Shown here piece by piece: positions 9,857-19,944 of a stretch of 64,000 bases of DNA. The position numbers and the translations under genes are program-made. The notes beneath the pieces were generated by a model. That model searched no databases. It was not told where the DNA came from and saw nothing but the letters and a program-made list of their open reading frames with translations. How positions within the stretch are numbered: the first letter of the stretch is position 1; every line of letters starts with the position of its first letter. Origin of the DNA: Budorcas taxicolor (taxonomy: Eukaryota > Chordata > Mammalia > Artiodactyla > Bovidae); the NCBI RefSeq assembly GCF_023091745.1, contig NC_068910.1, positions 184,009,170 to 184,073,169 on the forward strand, given 5' to 3'.

Positions 9857-10065
9857 TTGTGTAGTTGCTAAATTGCACCTGACTCGTTTGCAACCCCAAG
9901 GTCTGTAGCCTGCCAGGTTCCTCTGCCCATGGAATTTTCGAGACAAGAACATTGGAGCAGGTTTCTGTTTCCTTCCCCAGGGGAACTTCCTGACCCAGGG
10001 ATTGAACCCATGTCTCCTGCATTTGCAGGAGGATTTTTACCACTGAGCCACCAGGGAAGCCCTGG
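9857..10065 (-). mobile_element. Bov-tA SINE
   Basis: Antisense ruminant tRNA-derived SINE ending at + strand ccaccagggaagccctgg, with the B-box-like gggattgaacccatgtc. Long imperfect target duplications begin gaataatcaatgaa at 9830 and 10066. Not a functional tRNA gene. Confidence 0.9.
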
Positions 10066-10344
10066 TGAATAATCAATGAACAGGCATATGTTAGCTATCC
10101 TCTAAGTATGAGCAAAAGAGGGCTGGCTAAAGAGAACAATAAAGGGCATTAGGTAACCTAGCCTAGAAAACCCCAAACGATTAATATATTTCCTAACCCT
10201 GACACTCTGCTTTTTTATTTAATGGAGACTTTTAATGTAGCATTCAAAAAATTAGTTAAATGACCCACCCAAGTTCAGTTCTATTACTAATATAATTATA
10301 GGAATACTTTAAATACATCCTTATATTTCTAAAGGTTAATAATA

Positions 10345-10550
10345 GTATAGTATAAAGGGCACCAGCTATGGAATCAGCATGAATTGAATTCAAATTCTAC
10401 CACAAACCTGCAAATTATATAACTTCTGTTAGTTTCAGTTTCTTCACATAATAGTGGTGTCCTTAATACCTATCACAAATATCGTTTTAAAGATTAAAGT
10501 GGAAATAATATAGTTAAATACTCAGCATATCATAGTAAAATTCAGGAGAC
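10345..10550 (+). repeat. MIR SINE
   Basis: The core matches the ancient mammalian MIR layout: atggaatcagcatgaattg, then a degraded splice of the MIR centre (agtttcagtttcttcacata), and the tail gattaaagtggaaataata. Diverged and inactive. Confidence 0.7.
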
Positions 10551-10784
10551 TGGAATACTATTTCATTCATCTAAATTCCAAAAATTCAGTTATCTAGGCT
10601 CTGCAAATTATGAAAACACAAAAAGTTATGACACTGAAAGATGAACTCCCCAAGTCAGTAGGTGCCCAATATGCTACTGGAGAAGTCATTCTAGAAAGAA
10701 GAAAGAGGCAGAGACAAAGCAAAAAAAAAAAAAAAAAAAAAACAGCTCTGAATGTGTTGGGTGATTGAAGTGAAGTTCAATGCT
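10551..10784. repeat. Unassigned sequence ending in poly(A)
   Basis: A run of about 22 A lies at 10720-10742. It could be the tail of an unrecognised retrotransposed fragment upstream (about 10560-10719), whose body I cannot assign. Confidence 0.35.
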
Positions 10785-10825
10785 GGAAAAAGCAATATTG
10801 CATAGGAACCTGGAATATTAGGCCC

Positions 10826-10930
10826 ATGAATCAAGGCAAGTTGGAATCAAGTTTCATGAATCAAGGCAAGTTGGAATCAAGTTTCGTGAATCAAGGCAAA
10901 TTGGAATCAAGTTTCATGAATCAAGGCAAA
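10826..10930 (+). repeat. 30-bp tandem repeat in BovB 5' region
   Basis: A 30-bp unit encoding MNQGKLESSF is present about 3.5 times (MNQGKLESSF twice, then VNQGKLESSF, then MNQGKQ). It expands the segment just before the endonuclease domain and keeps frame. I did not see the expansion in the other 5' BovB copy in the window. Confidence 0.9.
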
Positions 10931-11898
10931 CAGGAGATGGCAAGAGTGAACATTGACATTTTAGGAATCAGTGAACTAAAATGGACTGGAATGGGTGAAT
11001 TTAACTCAGATGACCATTATATCTACTAGTGTGGGCAAGAATCCCTTAGAAGAAATGGAGTAGCCATCATAATTAACAAGAGAGTCCAAAATGCAGTACT
11101 TGGATGCAATCTCAAAAACTACACAATGATCTCTGTTTGTTTCCAAGGCAAGTCATTCAATATCAGACTAACCCAAGTCTATGCCCTGACCAGTAATGCT
11201 GAAGAAGCTGAAGTTGAATGGTTCTATGAGAACATACAAGGACTTCTAGAATTAACACCCCAAAAAAATGTCACCCTCATTATAGAGGACTGGAATGCAA
11301 AAGTAGGAAGTCAAGAGATACCCAGAATAATGGAAATAATAGGCAAATTTGGCCTTGGAGTACAAAACAAAGGATACCAAAGGCTAATAGAATTTTGCCA
11401 AGAGAACACAATGGTTGTAGCAAACACCATCTTCCAACAACATAAAAGGAGACTATACAGGACATCACCAGATGGCCAATACCAAAATCAGATTGATGAT
11501 ATTCTTTGCCACCAAAGATGGAGAAGTTCTACATAGTCAGCAAAAACAAGACTGGGAGTGACTGTGGCTAAAATCAAGAAATTCAGACTTAAAATGAAGA
11601 AAGTTGGGAAAACCACTAAATCATTCAAGGATGACCCAAGTCAAATCCCTTACGATTATAGAGTGGAAGTGACAAATAGATTCAAGGGATTAGTTCTGAT
11701 AGACAGAGTACCTAAAGATCTATGGACATTGTATAGGAAGCAGTGATCAAGACCATCCCCAAGAGAAAGAAATGCAAAAAGGCAAATGGTTGACTGACAG
11801 GCCTTACAAATAGCTGAGAAAAAAGAGAAGTGAAAGGCAAAGGAGAAAAGGAAAGACATACCCATTTGAATGCAGAGTTCCAAAGAATAGCAAGGAGA

Positions 11899-12795
11899 GA
11901 TAAGAAAGCCTTCTCCAGTGATCAATACAAAGAAATAGAGGAATACAGTAGAATAGAAAAGACTAGAGATCTCTTCAAGAAAATGAGATACCAGGGAAAA
12001 TGCCATGCAAAGATGGGCACAGTAAAGGACAGAAAGCATAGATCTAACAGCAGTAGAAGATGTTAAGAAAAGGTGGCAAGAATACACAGGAGAAATACAC
12101 AAAAAAAGATCTTCATGACCCAGACAATCACCATGGTGTGATCACTCACCTAGAGCCAGATATTCTGGAATGTGAAGTCAAGTAGGCCGTAGGAAGCACC
12201 ACTAAGAACAAAACTAGTGGAGGTGATGGAATCCCAGTTGAGCTATTCCAAATGCTAAAAGATGATGCTCTGAAAGTGCTGCTCTCAATATGCCAGCAAA
12301 TCTGGAAATCTCAGCAGTGGCCACAGGACTGGAAAAGGTCACTTTTCATTCCAACCCCAAAGAAAGGCAATGCCAAGGAGTGCTCAAACTGCCACACAAT
12401 TGCGCTCATCTCACACTCTAGTAAAGTAATGCTCAGAATTCTCCAAGCCAGGCTTCAACAGTACATGAACTGTGAACTTCCAGATGCTCAAGCTGTATTT
12501 AGAAAAGGCAGAGGAACCAGAGATCAAATTATCAATATCCATTGGATCATCGAAAAAGCAGGAGAGTGCCAGAAAAATATCTACTTTTGCTTTATTGACT
12601 ATGCCAAACCCTTTGACTGTATGGATCACAAGAAGCTGTGCAAAAGAACAAAACTAGTGGAGATGGATCACAAGAAACTGTGGAAAATTCTGAAAGAGAT
12701 GGGAGTACCCGACCACCTGAACTGCCTCCTGAGGAATCTGTATGCAGGTCAGGAAGCAACAGTTAGAACTGGACATGGAACAATTGACTGGTTCC
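11899..12795 (+). repeat. Left arm of an 897-bp near-perfect inverted repeat
   Basis: This segment equals the reverse complement of 14632-15528 with no net insertion or deletion: positions sum to 27427 at both ends. I noticed a single mismatch, near 11915. The identity stops abruptly at both ends, beyond which the two BovB copies differ at ordinary family divergence. Confidence 0.9.
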
Positions 12796-13404
12796 GAATT
12801 GGGAAAGGAGTATGTCAAAACTATAAATTGTCACCCTGCTTTTTTAACTTATATGCAGAGTACATCATACAAAATGCCAGGCTGGATTAAGTACAAGCTG
12901 CACTCAAGGTTGCCGGGAGGAATATCAATTACTTCAGATATACAGATGACATCACACTTATGACATAAAGCATAGGAAAACTAAAGAGCCTCTTGATGAA
13001 AGTGAAAGATGAGAGTGAATGCTGGCTTAAAACTCATCATTCAGTAAACTAAAGTCATGGAATCTGGTCCCAGCACTTCACTGCAAATAGATGGGGAAAC
13101 AATGGAAACAGAGACTTTATTTTGGGGGCTCCAAAATCACTGCAGATGGTGACTGCAGGCATGATATTAGAAGACTTTGGCCACCTGATTCGAAGAACTG
13201 AATCATTTGCAAAGACCCTGATTCTGGAAAGATTGAAGGCAGGAGGAGAAGAAGATGGCACAGGATGAAAGGGGTGGCATCACTGATGTGATGGACATGA
13301 GTTTGAGTAGGCTCCAGGAGTTGGTGATGGACAGGGAATCCTGTTGTGCTGTAGTCCATGGGGTCGCAAAGAGTCAGACATGACTGACTGACTGAACTGA
13401 ACTG

Positions 13405-13727
13405 AGCAGAACCTCTTTTCTTGAGTGTGCACTCTATAAAAAGGCTGAAATTGAACATGTACAACACATTTACAGTGGAGTTACATTTATACAGGAGTGG
13501 GTTCTCCAGTCATCAAGTAAGACAACAATCTGTTTGAGTTAACATTACCAGTGAAAAGTCATTATGCTTCCTTCTAAACTGTAAGACTTAGATCCTAATA
13601 AAGTCAAAGGCAAAGAGTTATTTCCTTCTGTTTCCCTTTGCAATTCACATGCAGCCTCCCTTGAAATAGTGAGGATAGGTATAATTTGAGTCAGGGAAAA
13701 TCCTCTCTATATATTTTTGCAGAGCCT
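13405..13727. other. Spacer between opposing BovB copies
   Basis: About 320 bp of sequence with no recognised feature between the 3' ends of the sense and antisense BovB copies. The two elements face each other tail to tail. Confidence 0.6.
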
Positions 13728-14631
13728 CAGTCAGTTCAGTCGTGTCCAACTCTTTGCGACTCCATGGATTATAGCAGGCCAGACTTTGCTGTCGATCAGC
13801 AACTCCAGAAGCCTACTCAGACTCATGTCTGAGTAGGTGATACCATCCAGCATCTCACCCTCTGTCGTCCCCTTTTCCTCCCGCATTCAATCTTGCCCAA
13901 CATCTTGGTCTTTTCCAGTGATTCAGTTCTTCACATCAGGTGGCCAAAGTATTGGAGTTTCAGCTTCAGCCTGAGGCCTTCCAGTGAATATTCAGGACTG
14001 ATCTCCTTTAGGATTGACTGGTTGGATCTCCTTGTAGTCCAAGGGACTCTCAAGAGTCTTCTCCAACACCACAGTTCAAAAGCATCAATTCTTCCCTGCA
14101 CAGCTGTCTTTATAGTCCAACTCTCACATCCATACATGACTACTGGAAAAGCCATAGCCTTGACTAGACGGATCTTTGTCGGCAAAGTAATGTCTCTCCT
14201 TTTTAATATGCTGTCTAGGTTAGTCATAGCTTTTCCTCCAAGGAGCAAGCTTCTTTTAATTTCATGGCTGCAGCCACCATCTGAAGTAACATTGGAACCC
14301 AAAAAATAGTCTCTGACTGTTTCCATTGTTTCCCCATCTATTTGCCATGAAGTGCTGGGACCAGATGTCATGATCTTAGTTTTCTGAATGTTGGGCTTTA
14401 AGCCAACTTTTCCACTCTGCTCTTTCACTTTCATCAAGAGGCTTTTTAGTTCTTCTTCACTTTCTGCCATAAAGTTGGTGTCATCTGCATATCTGAGGTT
14501 ACTGATATTTCTCCTGGCAACCTTGATTCCAGCTTGTGCTTCATCCAGCCTGGCATTTTGCATGATGTACTCTGCATATAAGTTAAAAAAGCAGGGTGAC
14601 AATATACAGCTTTGATGTACTTTCCTGATTT

Positions 14632-15528
14632 GGAACCAGTCAATTGTTCCATGTCCAGTTCTAACTGTTGCTTCCTGACCTGCATACAGATTCCTCAGGA
14701 GGCAGTTCAGGTGGTCGGGTACTCCCATCTCTTTCAGAATTTTCCACAGTTTCTTGTGATCCATCTCCACTAGTTTTGTTCTTTTGCACAGCTTCTTGTG
14801 ATCCATACAGTCAAAGGGTTTGGCATAGTCAATAAAGCAAAAGTAGATATTTTTCTGGCACTCTCCTGCTTTTTCGATGATCCAATGGATATTGATAATT
14901 TGATCTCTGGTTCCTCTGCCTTTTCTAAATACAGCTTGAGCATCTGGAAGTTCACAGTTCATGTACTGTTGAAGCCTGGCTTGGAGAATTCTGAGCATTA
15001 CTTTACTAGAGTGTGAGATGAGCGCAATTGTGTGGCAGTTTGAGCACTCCTTGGCATTGCCTTTCTTTGGGGTTGGAATGAAAAGTGACCTTTTCCAGTC
15101 CTGTGGCCACTGCTGAGATTTCCAGATTTGCTGGCATATTGAGAGCAGCACTTTCAGAGCATCATCTTTTAGCATTTGGAATAGCTCAACTGGGATTCCA
15201 TCACCTCCACTAGTTTTGTTCTTAGTGGTGCTTCCTACGGCCTACTTGACTTCACATTCCAGAATATCTGGCTCTAGGTGAGTGATCACACCATGGTGAT
15301 TGTCTGGGTCATGAAGATCTTTTTTTGTGTATTTCTCCTGTGTATTCTTGCCACCTTTTCTTAACATCTTCTACTGCTGTTAGATCTATGCTTTCTGTCC
15401 TTTACTGTGCCCATCTTTGCATGGCATTTTCCCTGGTATCTCATTTTCTTGAAGAGATCTCTAGTCTTTTCTATTCTACTGTATTCCTCTATTTCTTTGT
15501 ATTGATCACTGAAGAAGGCTTTCTTATC
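14632..15528 (-). repeat. Right arm of the 897-bp inverted repeat
   Basis: Reverse complement of 11899-12795. Both arms share a private insertion that adds a second copy of MDHKKL (around 14745-14800 here, 12625-12680 in the other arm). That block is absent from the BovB copies at 20300-20420 and 37890-38000. Confidence 0.9.
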
Positions 15529-15542
15529 CAACCTTGTTATTC

Positions 15543-16345
15543 TTCAGTTCAGTTCAGTCACTCAGTCTTGTCTGACTCTTTGCGACCCCATGAATTGCAG
15601 CACACCAGGCCTCCCTGCCCATCACCAACTCCCGGAGTTCACTCACACTCATGTCCATCGAGTCAGTGATGCCATCCAGCCATCTCATCCTCGGTCGTCC
15701 CCTTCTCCTCCTGCCCCCAATCCCTCCGAGCATCAGAGTCTTTTCCAATGAGTCAACTCATCGCATGAAGTGGCCAAAGTACTGGAGTTTCAGCTTTAGC
15801 ATCATTCCTTCCAAAGAAATCCCAGGGCTGATCTCCTTTAGAATGGACTGATTGGATCTCCTTGTAGTCCAAGGGACTCTCCAGAGTCTTTTTCAACACC
15901 ACAGTTCAAAAGCATCAATTCTTCGGTGCTCAGTCTTCTTCACAGTCCAACTCTCACATCCATACATGACCACAGGAAAAACCATAGCCTTGACTAGATG
16001 GACCTTAGTTGGCAAAGTAATGTCTCTGCTTTTCAATATGCTATCTAGGTTGGTCATAACTTTTCTTCCAAGGAGTAAACGTCTTTTAACGTTATGACTT
16101 CAATCACCATCTGCAGTGATTTTAGAGCCCCCCAAAATAAAGTCTGACACTGTTTCCACTGTTTCCCCATCTATTTCCCATGAAGTGATGGGGCCGGATG
16201 CCATGATCTTCATTTTCTGAATGTTGAGCTTTAAGCCAACTTTTTCACTCTCTACTTTCACTTTCATCAAGAGGCTTTTTAGTTCCTCTTCACTTCTGCC
16301 ATAAGGGTGGTGTCATCTGCATATCTGAGGTTATTGATATTTCTG
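15543..16345 (-). mobile_element. Nested 5'-truncated BovB inside antisense BovB
   Basis: A second 3' tail (ttcagttcagttcagtcact) starts at about 15544, and the copy runs to the RT region near 16345. Host BovB sequence on both sides can be rejoined: endonuclease-linker sequence at 16346-16450 continues into 15542. So this is an insertion into an existing BovB, not a tandem array. Confidence 0.8.
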
Positions 16346-16450
16346 CCATACTTGGCATTAGATATGATATATCTTTCTTTTTCTCCTTTGCTTTCACTTC
16401 TCTTCTTTTCTTAGCTTTTTGTAAGGCCTCATCAGACAACCATTATTAGC

Positions 16451-17400
16451 TACCAGGAGCCAGCACAGGAGATCCCACCCATGACAAGGTCATATAGGAC
16501 TCGAGGAACTCCCTGGGCCATCCCACCCATGACAAGGTCATGCAGAAGAAACCTGATAATCAAGGCTTCAGGATTTGAGGGGCCCCCTGGGCCTGCTCAA
16601 GCATCTACCCCAAAACCAGAATCTGTCTGTCTTACTATTTTATATCTTTCACCAACTCTTCTGACATTAACAGGTGGCTATCTGTCCCAAACCAACTTTC
16701 TCTGGAAAGAGTTAACTTAGGGTTCTAGTTGATAAATCTCCTGGGCATGAAAGAAGTGTTTCAAACCCCCTGTTAGCATTCTAGCTTACTTGGCAAGTTT
16801 ATCCAGACTCTTGCAACATTGTTGAGCCAATGCTTGCTGCCAAGTTCTCACATAACTTATCCATTGTGTTCCTGGGAGTGCATATAGTCAGGATGTAGAA
16901 ATAACAAGCAGCAGCTTTAGCATTAGCAACATTAGACTTTGAGTTAATAAGTTCTTTGCTGTAACCCACTGAATCTTTGCTCCATAAAAATGTAACTCTG
17001 TACTTTAAAGGTGACGCAGGCTAGGAATTTAAGAAGAAACACTTTAAGGGAAAATTATTGTTCTGGCTGACCAACCTTTATCAAAAAGAGGTCATAAAAT
17101 ATCAACAGGCCTCCAGGCCAGAAGGTAATGTACAAAAAATAAGACTCTTGCAGGAAGGAACCTGGTATCGATAAAAGTTAATACTGATGGAATGTTGAGT
17201 TGACTCTGCATTTTTTACCTTGTTGTATGTACAACTCAGGGTATAAAAGCCCTCTCAGAAAATAAAGTAATGGGCCTCACTCACTGAAGCCTGGTCACCC
17301 TGTGTCATTCTTTCCTTATCTCTTTCTCTATATTTCTTCATTCGCTGATGTTGTCCATCCTGAGGATATCCCTGGACTCTGCTGAGGCTGGACCCCGGTA
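16451..17400 (+). repeat. Solo LTR, class II ERV-like, with 6-bp target duplication
   Basis: A 950-bp element interrupts BovB coding sequence. It is flanked by attagc at 16445-16450 and 17401-17406. Its ends are tacc...ggta, an inverted terminal pair that may be a mutated TG...CA. Near the 3' end lie tataaaag (about 17243) and aataaag (about 17263), in the order expected for an LTR promoter and poly(A) signal. A 22-bp block containing atcccacccatgacaaggtc repeats about 47 bp apart at its start (about 16471 and 16518). The 6-bp duplication is typical of class II/ERVK integrases. Confidence 0.8.
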
Positions 17401-18240
17401 ATTAGCCTTTTTGCATTTCTTTTTCTTGGGGATGGTCTTGATCCCTGCCTCCTGTACAATGTCACGAACCTCTGTCCATAGTTCTTCAGTCACTCTATCA
17501 GATCGAATCCTTTTAATCTGTTTGTCACTTCCAGTGTACAATCGTAAGTGAATTGATAAAGGTCATACCTGAATGATTTAGTGGTTTTCCCTACTTTCTT
17601 CATTTTAAGTCTGAATTTGGCAATAAGGAGTTCATGATCTGAGCCACAGTCACCTCCCAGACTTGTTTTGGGTGACTGTATAGAGCTTCTCCATCTTCAG
17701 CTGCAAAGAATATGATAAATCTGAGTTCAGTATTGGCATCTGATGACGTGCATTTGTAGAGTCTTCTCTTATATTGTTGGAAGATGATGTTTGCTATGAC
17801 TAGTGCGTTCTTATGGCAAAACTCTATTAGCCTTTGGCCTGGTTCTTTCTGTACTCCAAGGTCAAATTTGCCTATCATTTCTATTGTTCCAGGTATTTCT
17901 TGACTTCCTACTTTAGCATTCCAGTCCCCTATAGTGAGGAGGACATCTTTTTTGGGGTGTTAGTTCTAGAAGGTCTTATAGGTTCTCATAGAATCATTCA
18001 ATTTCAGCTTCTTCAGCATTTCTAGTCAGGGCATAGACTTGAATTACTCTGATACTGAATGGCTTGACTTGGAAATGAACAGAGATCATTCTGTAGTTTT
18101 GAGATTGCATCTAAATAGTACTTCTGGACTCTTTTGTTAACTGTGATGGCTACTCCATTTCTTCCAAGGGATTCTTGCCCACACTAGTAGATATAATGGT
18201 CATCTGAATTAAATTCATCCATTCCAGAAAAGAGGTTACA

Positions 18241-18406
18241 TCCTATTGTATTTAATACTGTAGTCTCTGGATATGCCTACATTTGACATAAAGCGTATTG
18301 CATTCTAATCCCTCAGTGTTGGTGATGGAGAACTCACCTCAGTTTAGGCTCTTGCTGCCATATACTTAGAATGAGGCCATCTTGCAGATGAGTGAGGAAA
18401 TATTTC
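18241..18406. other. Left flank of the L1 insertion
   Basis: Short unique-looking sequence that would be contiguous with 33554 onward before the L1 arrived. No feature recognised. Confidence 0.5.
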
Positions 18407-18419
18407 CCTCTGTTCTTTT
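18407..18419 (+). repeat. Left copy of L1 target-site duplication
   Basis: cctctgttctttt at 18407-18419 recurs at 33540-33552, directly beside the L1 5' end. The last T bases merge with the poly(T) tract. The duplication starts after an A/T-rich site of the kind cut by L1 endonuclease. Confidence 0.75.
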
Positions 18420-19253
18420 TTTTTTTTTTATAATATCATTTATATTTGATTCTAAAAAATACAAAAAACTAGTAAATATAAAAATGAATCAGACTTACAG
18501 ATATAGCAAACAAACTAATGGTTATCAATGAGGAATTTGAAGAGGGAGGGGCAAGAAAAGGGTAGGGAACTAAGAGATATAGTTCAGTTCAGTCTCTCAG
18601 CCATGTCCAACTCTTTGAAACCTCATGAATCGCAGCACACCAGGCCTCTCTGTCCATCACCAACTCCCGGAGTTTACCCAAACTCATGTCTATCGACTCC
18701 GTGATGCCATCCAGCCATCTCATCCTCTTTCATCCCCTTCATCTCCTGACCCCAATCCTTCCCAGCATCAGAGTCTTTTCCAATGAGTTTAACTCTTCAT
18801 TTGAGGTGGCCAAAATACTGGAGTTTCAGCTTCAGAATCAGTCCTTCCAATGAACACCCAGGACTGATCTCCTTTAGGATAGACTGGTTGGATCTCCTTG
18901 CAGTCCAAAGGACTCTCAAGAGTATTCTCCAGCACCAAAGTTCAAAACATCAATTCTTCGGTGCTCAGCTTTCTTCACAGTCCAACTTTCACATCCATAC
19001 ACGACCACTGGAAGAACCATAGCCCTAACTAGATGGACCTTTGTTGGCAAAGTATTGTCTCTGTTTTTTAATATGCTATCTGGGTTGGTCATAATTTTCC
19101 TCCCAAAGAGTAAGCATCTTTTAATTTCATGGCTGCAATCACCATCTGCAGTGATTTTGGAGCCCCCCAAAATTAAGTCTGACAGTGTTTCCACTGTTTC
19201 CCCATCTATTTCCCATGAAGTAATGGGACTAGATGCCATGATCTTAGTTTTCT
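18416..19253 (-). mobile_element. Candidate L1 3' transduction (old L1 3' UTR piece plus BovB 3' part)
   Basis: On the - strand the L1 sequence ends in poly(A) at 19254-19265, then continues through a BovB segment (19252-18591) and an older L1 3'-UTR fragment (18583-18430, itself + oriented). It ends in a second poly(A) (18416-18430) next to the target duplication. The BovB has no visible duplication of its own. The simplest reading is that the L1 transcript ran past its own poly(A) site into flanking DNA at its source locus. Separate later insertions remain possible. Confidence 0.6.
18591..19252 (-). mobile_element. BovB LINE 3' fragment
   Basis: Antisense BovB 3' end beginning agttcagttcagtctctcag and extending to gatgccatgatcttagtttt. 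It abuts the L1 poly(T) on one side and an old L1 fragment on the other. The reverse-strand frame 18916-19239 is a broken piece of the BovB C-terminus. Confidence 0.88.
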
Positions 19254-19622
19254 TGTTTTTTTTTTCAATATAAATTTATTTATTTTAATTGGAGGCTAAT
19301 TTTTTTACAATATTGTATTGGTTTTGCCATACATTAACATGAATCCACCACAGGTGTAAAATGTTCCCCATGCAGAACCCCCCCCTTCGACCTCCCTCCC
19401 CATACCATCTCTCTGGGTCATCCCAGTGCACCAGCCCCAAGCATCCTGTATCATGCATCAAGCCTGGTCTGGTGATTAATTTCACATATAATATTATATA
19501 AGTTTCAATGCCATTCTCCCAAATCATCCTACCCTCACCCTCTCCCGCAGAATCCAAAAGACTCTTCTATACAGCTGTGTCTCTTTTGCTGTCTTACATA
19601 CAGGGTTATCATTACCATGTTT

Positions 19623-19919
19623 CTAAATTCCATATAAATGCATTAGTATACTGTATTGGTGTGTTTCTTTCTGGCTTACTTCACTCCGTATAATAGGCTC
19701 CAGTTTCATCCACCTCATTAGAATTGATTCAAATGTATTCTCTTTAAAGGCTGAGTAATAATCGAATGTATATATGTACCACAGCTTTCTTATCCATTCG
19801 TCTGCTGATGGAAATCTAGGTTGCTTCCATGTCCTGGCTATTATAGACAGTGCTGTGACAAACATTGGGGTACATATTTCTCTTTCAATTCTGGTTTCCT
19901 CAGTGTTTATGCCCAGCAA
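19623..19919 (-). pseudogene. L1 ORF2 C-terminal fragment
   Basis: The reverse-strand frame contains WYIYTFDYYSAFKEN and KLEPIIRSEVSQKETHQYSI, which match the conserved C-terminal region of mammalian L1 ORF2p. The remainder of ORF2 continues at 21450-22440, 23100-24350, 25170-25460 and 29140-29890. ORF2p supplies endonuclease and reverse transcriptase for target-primed insertion. Here the frame is broken by stops and by four insertions. Confidence 0.85.
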
Positions 19920-19944
19920 TGGGATTGCTGTGTCATAAGGCAGT

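Larger units (their letters stand above)
10785..13404 (+). mobile_element. BovB LINE, long but internally deleted sense copy
   Basis: BovB is an RTE-clade non-LTR retrotransposon with one endonuclease-RT protein. This copy begins in the endonuclease region (DILGISELKWTGMGEFNSDD near 10953-11015), continues through an AP-endonuclease stretch at 11126-11536, and has an RT stretch open at 12252-12890. The frame is broken by many stops and frameshifts. At about 13170 it jumps from the RT C-terminal part directly to the 3' end, losing roughly 350 bp found in sister copies. The 3' end carries the gactgaactgaactga tail. Positions 11899-12795 form one arm of a near-perfect inverted repeat with 14632-15528. 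Inactive. Confidence 0.9.
13728..18240 (-). mobile_element. BovB LINE, long antisense copy split by two insertions
   Basis: The copy consists of 13728-15542, about 16346-16450 and 17401-18240, roughly 2.75 kb after removing a nested BovB and an LTR. The 3' tail is at 13728. The reverse-strand frame 13931-15175 is the longest BovB frame here (414 codons). It covers the RT core, including NLRYADDTNFMAES (catalytic YADD) and the C-terminal domain ending near KLQYFGHLM. The part at 17401-18240 covers the endonuclease in broken frames. The 5' end is truncated near 18240. Positions 14632-15528 are nearly identical, inverted, to 11899-12795. The element is dead as a whole. Confidence 0.88.

Noticed and set aside
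10551..10742. Processed pseudogene upstream of the poly(A) at 10720
   Set aside because: No coding similarity recognised in the preceding sequence.
13931..15175. 414-codon open frame as a host gene
   Set aside because: It encodes the BovB reverse-transcriptase domain with the YADD box and lies in an antisense BovB copy.
16451..17400. Host gene promoter with TATA box
   Set aside because: The TATA and poly(A) signals sit within a repeat bounded by a 6-bp target duplication, so they belong to an LTR.
15543..18240. Separate second full antisense BovB with an internal deletion
   Set aside because: Rejoining 15542 with 16346 restores one host copy, so a nested insertion explains the data better.
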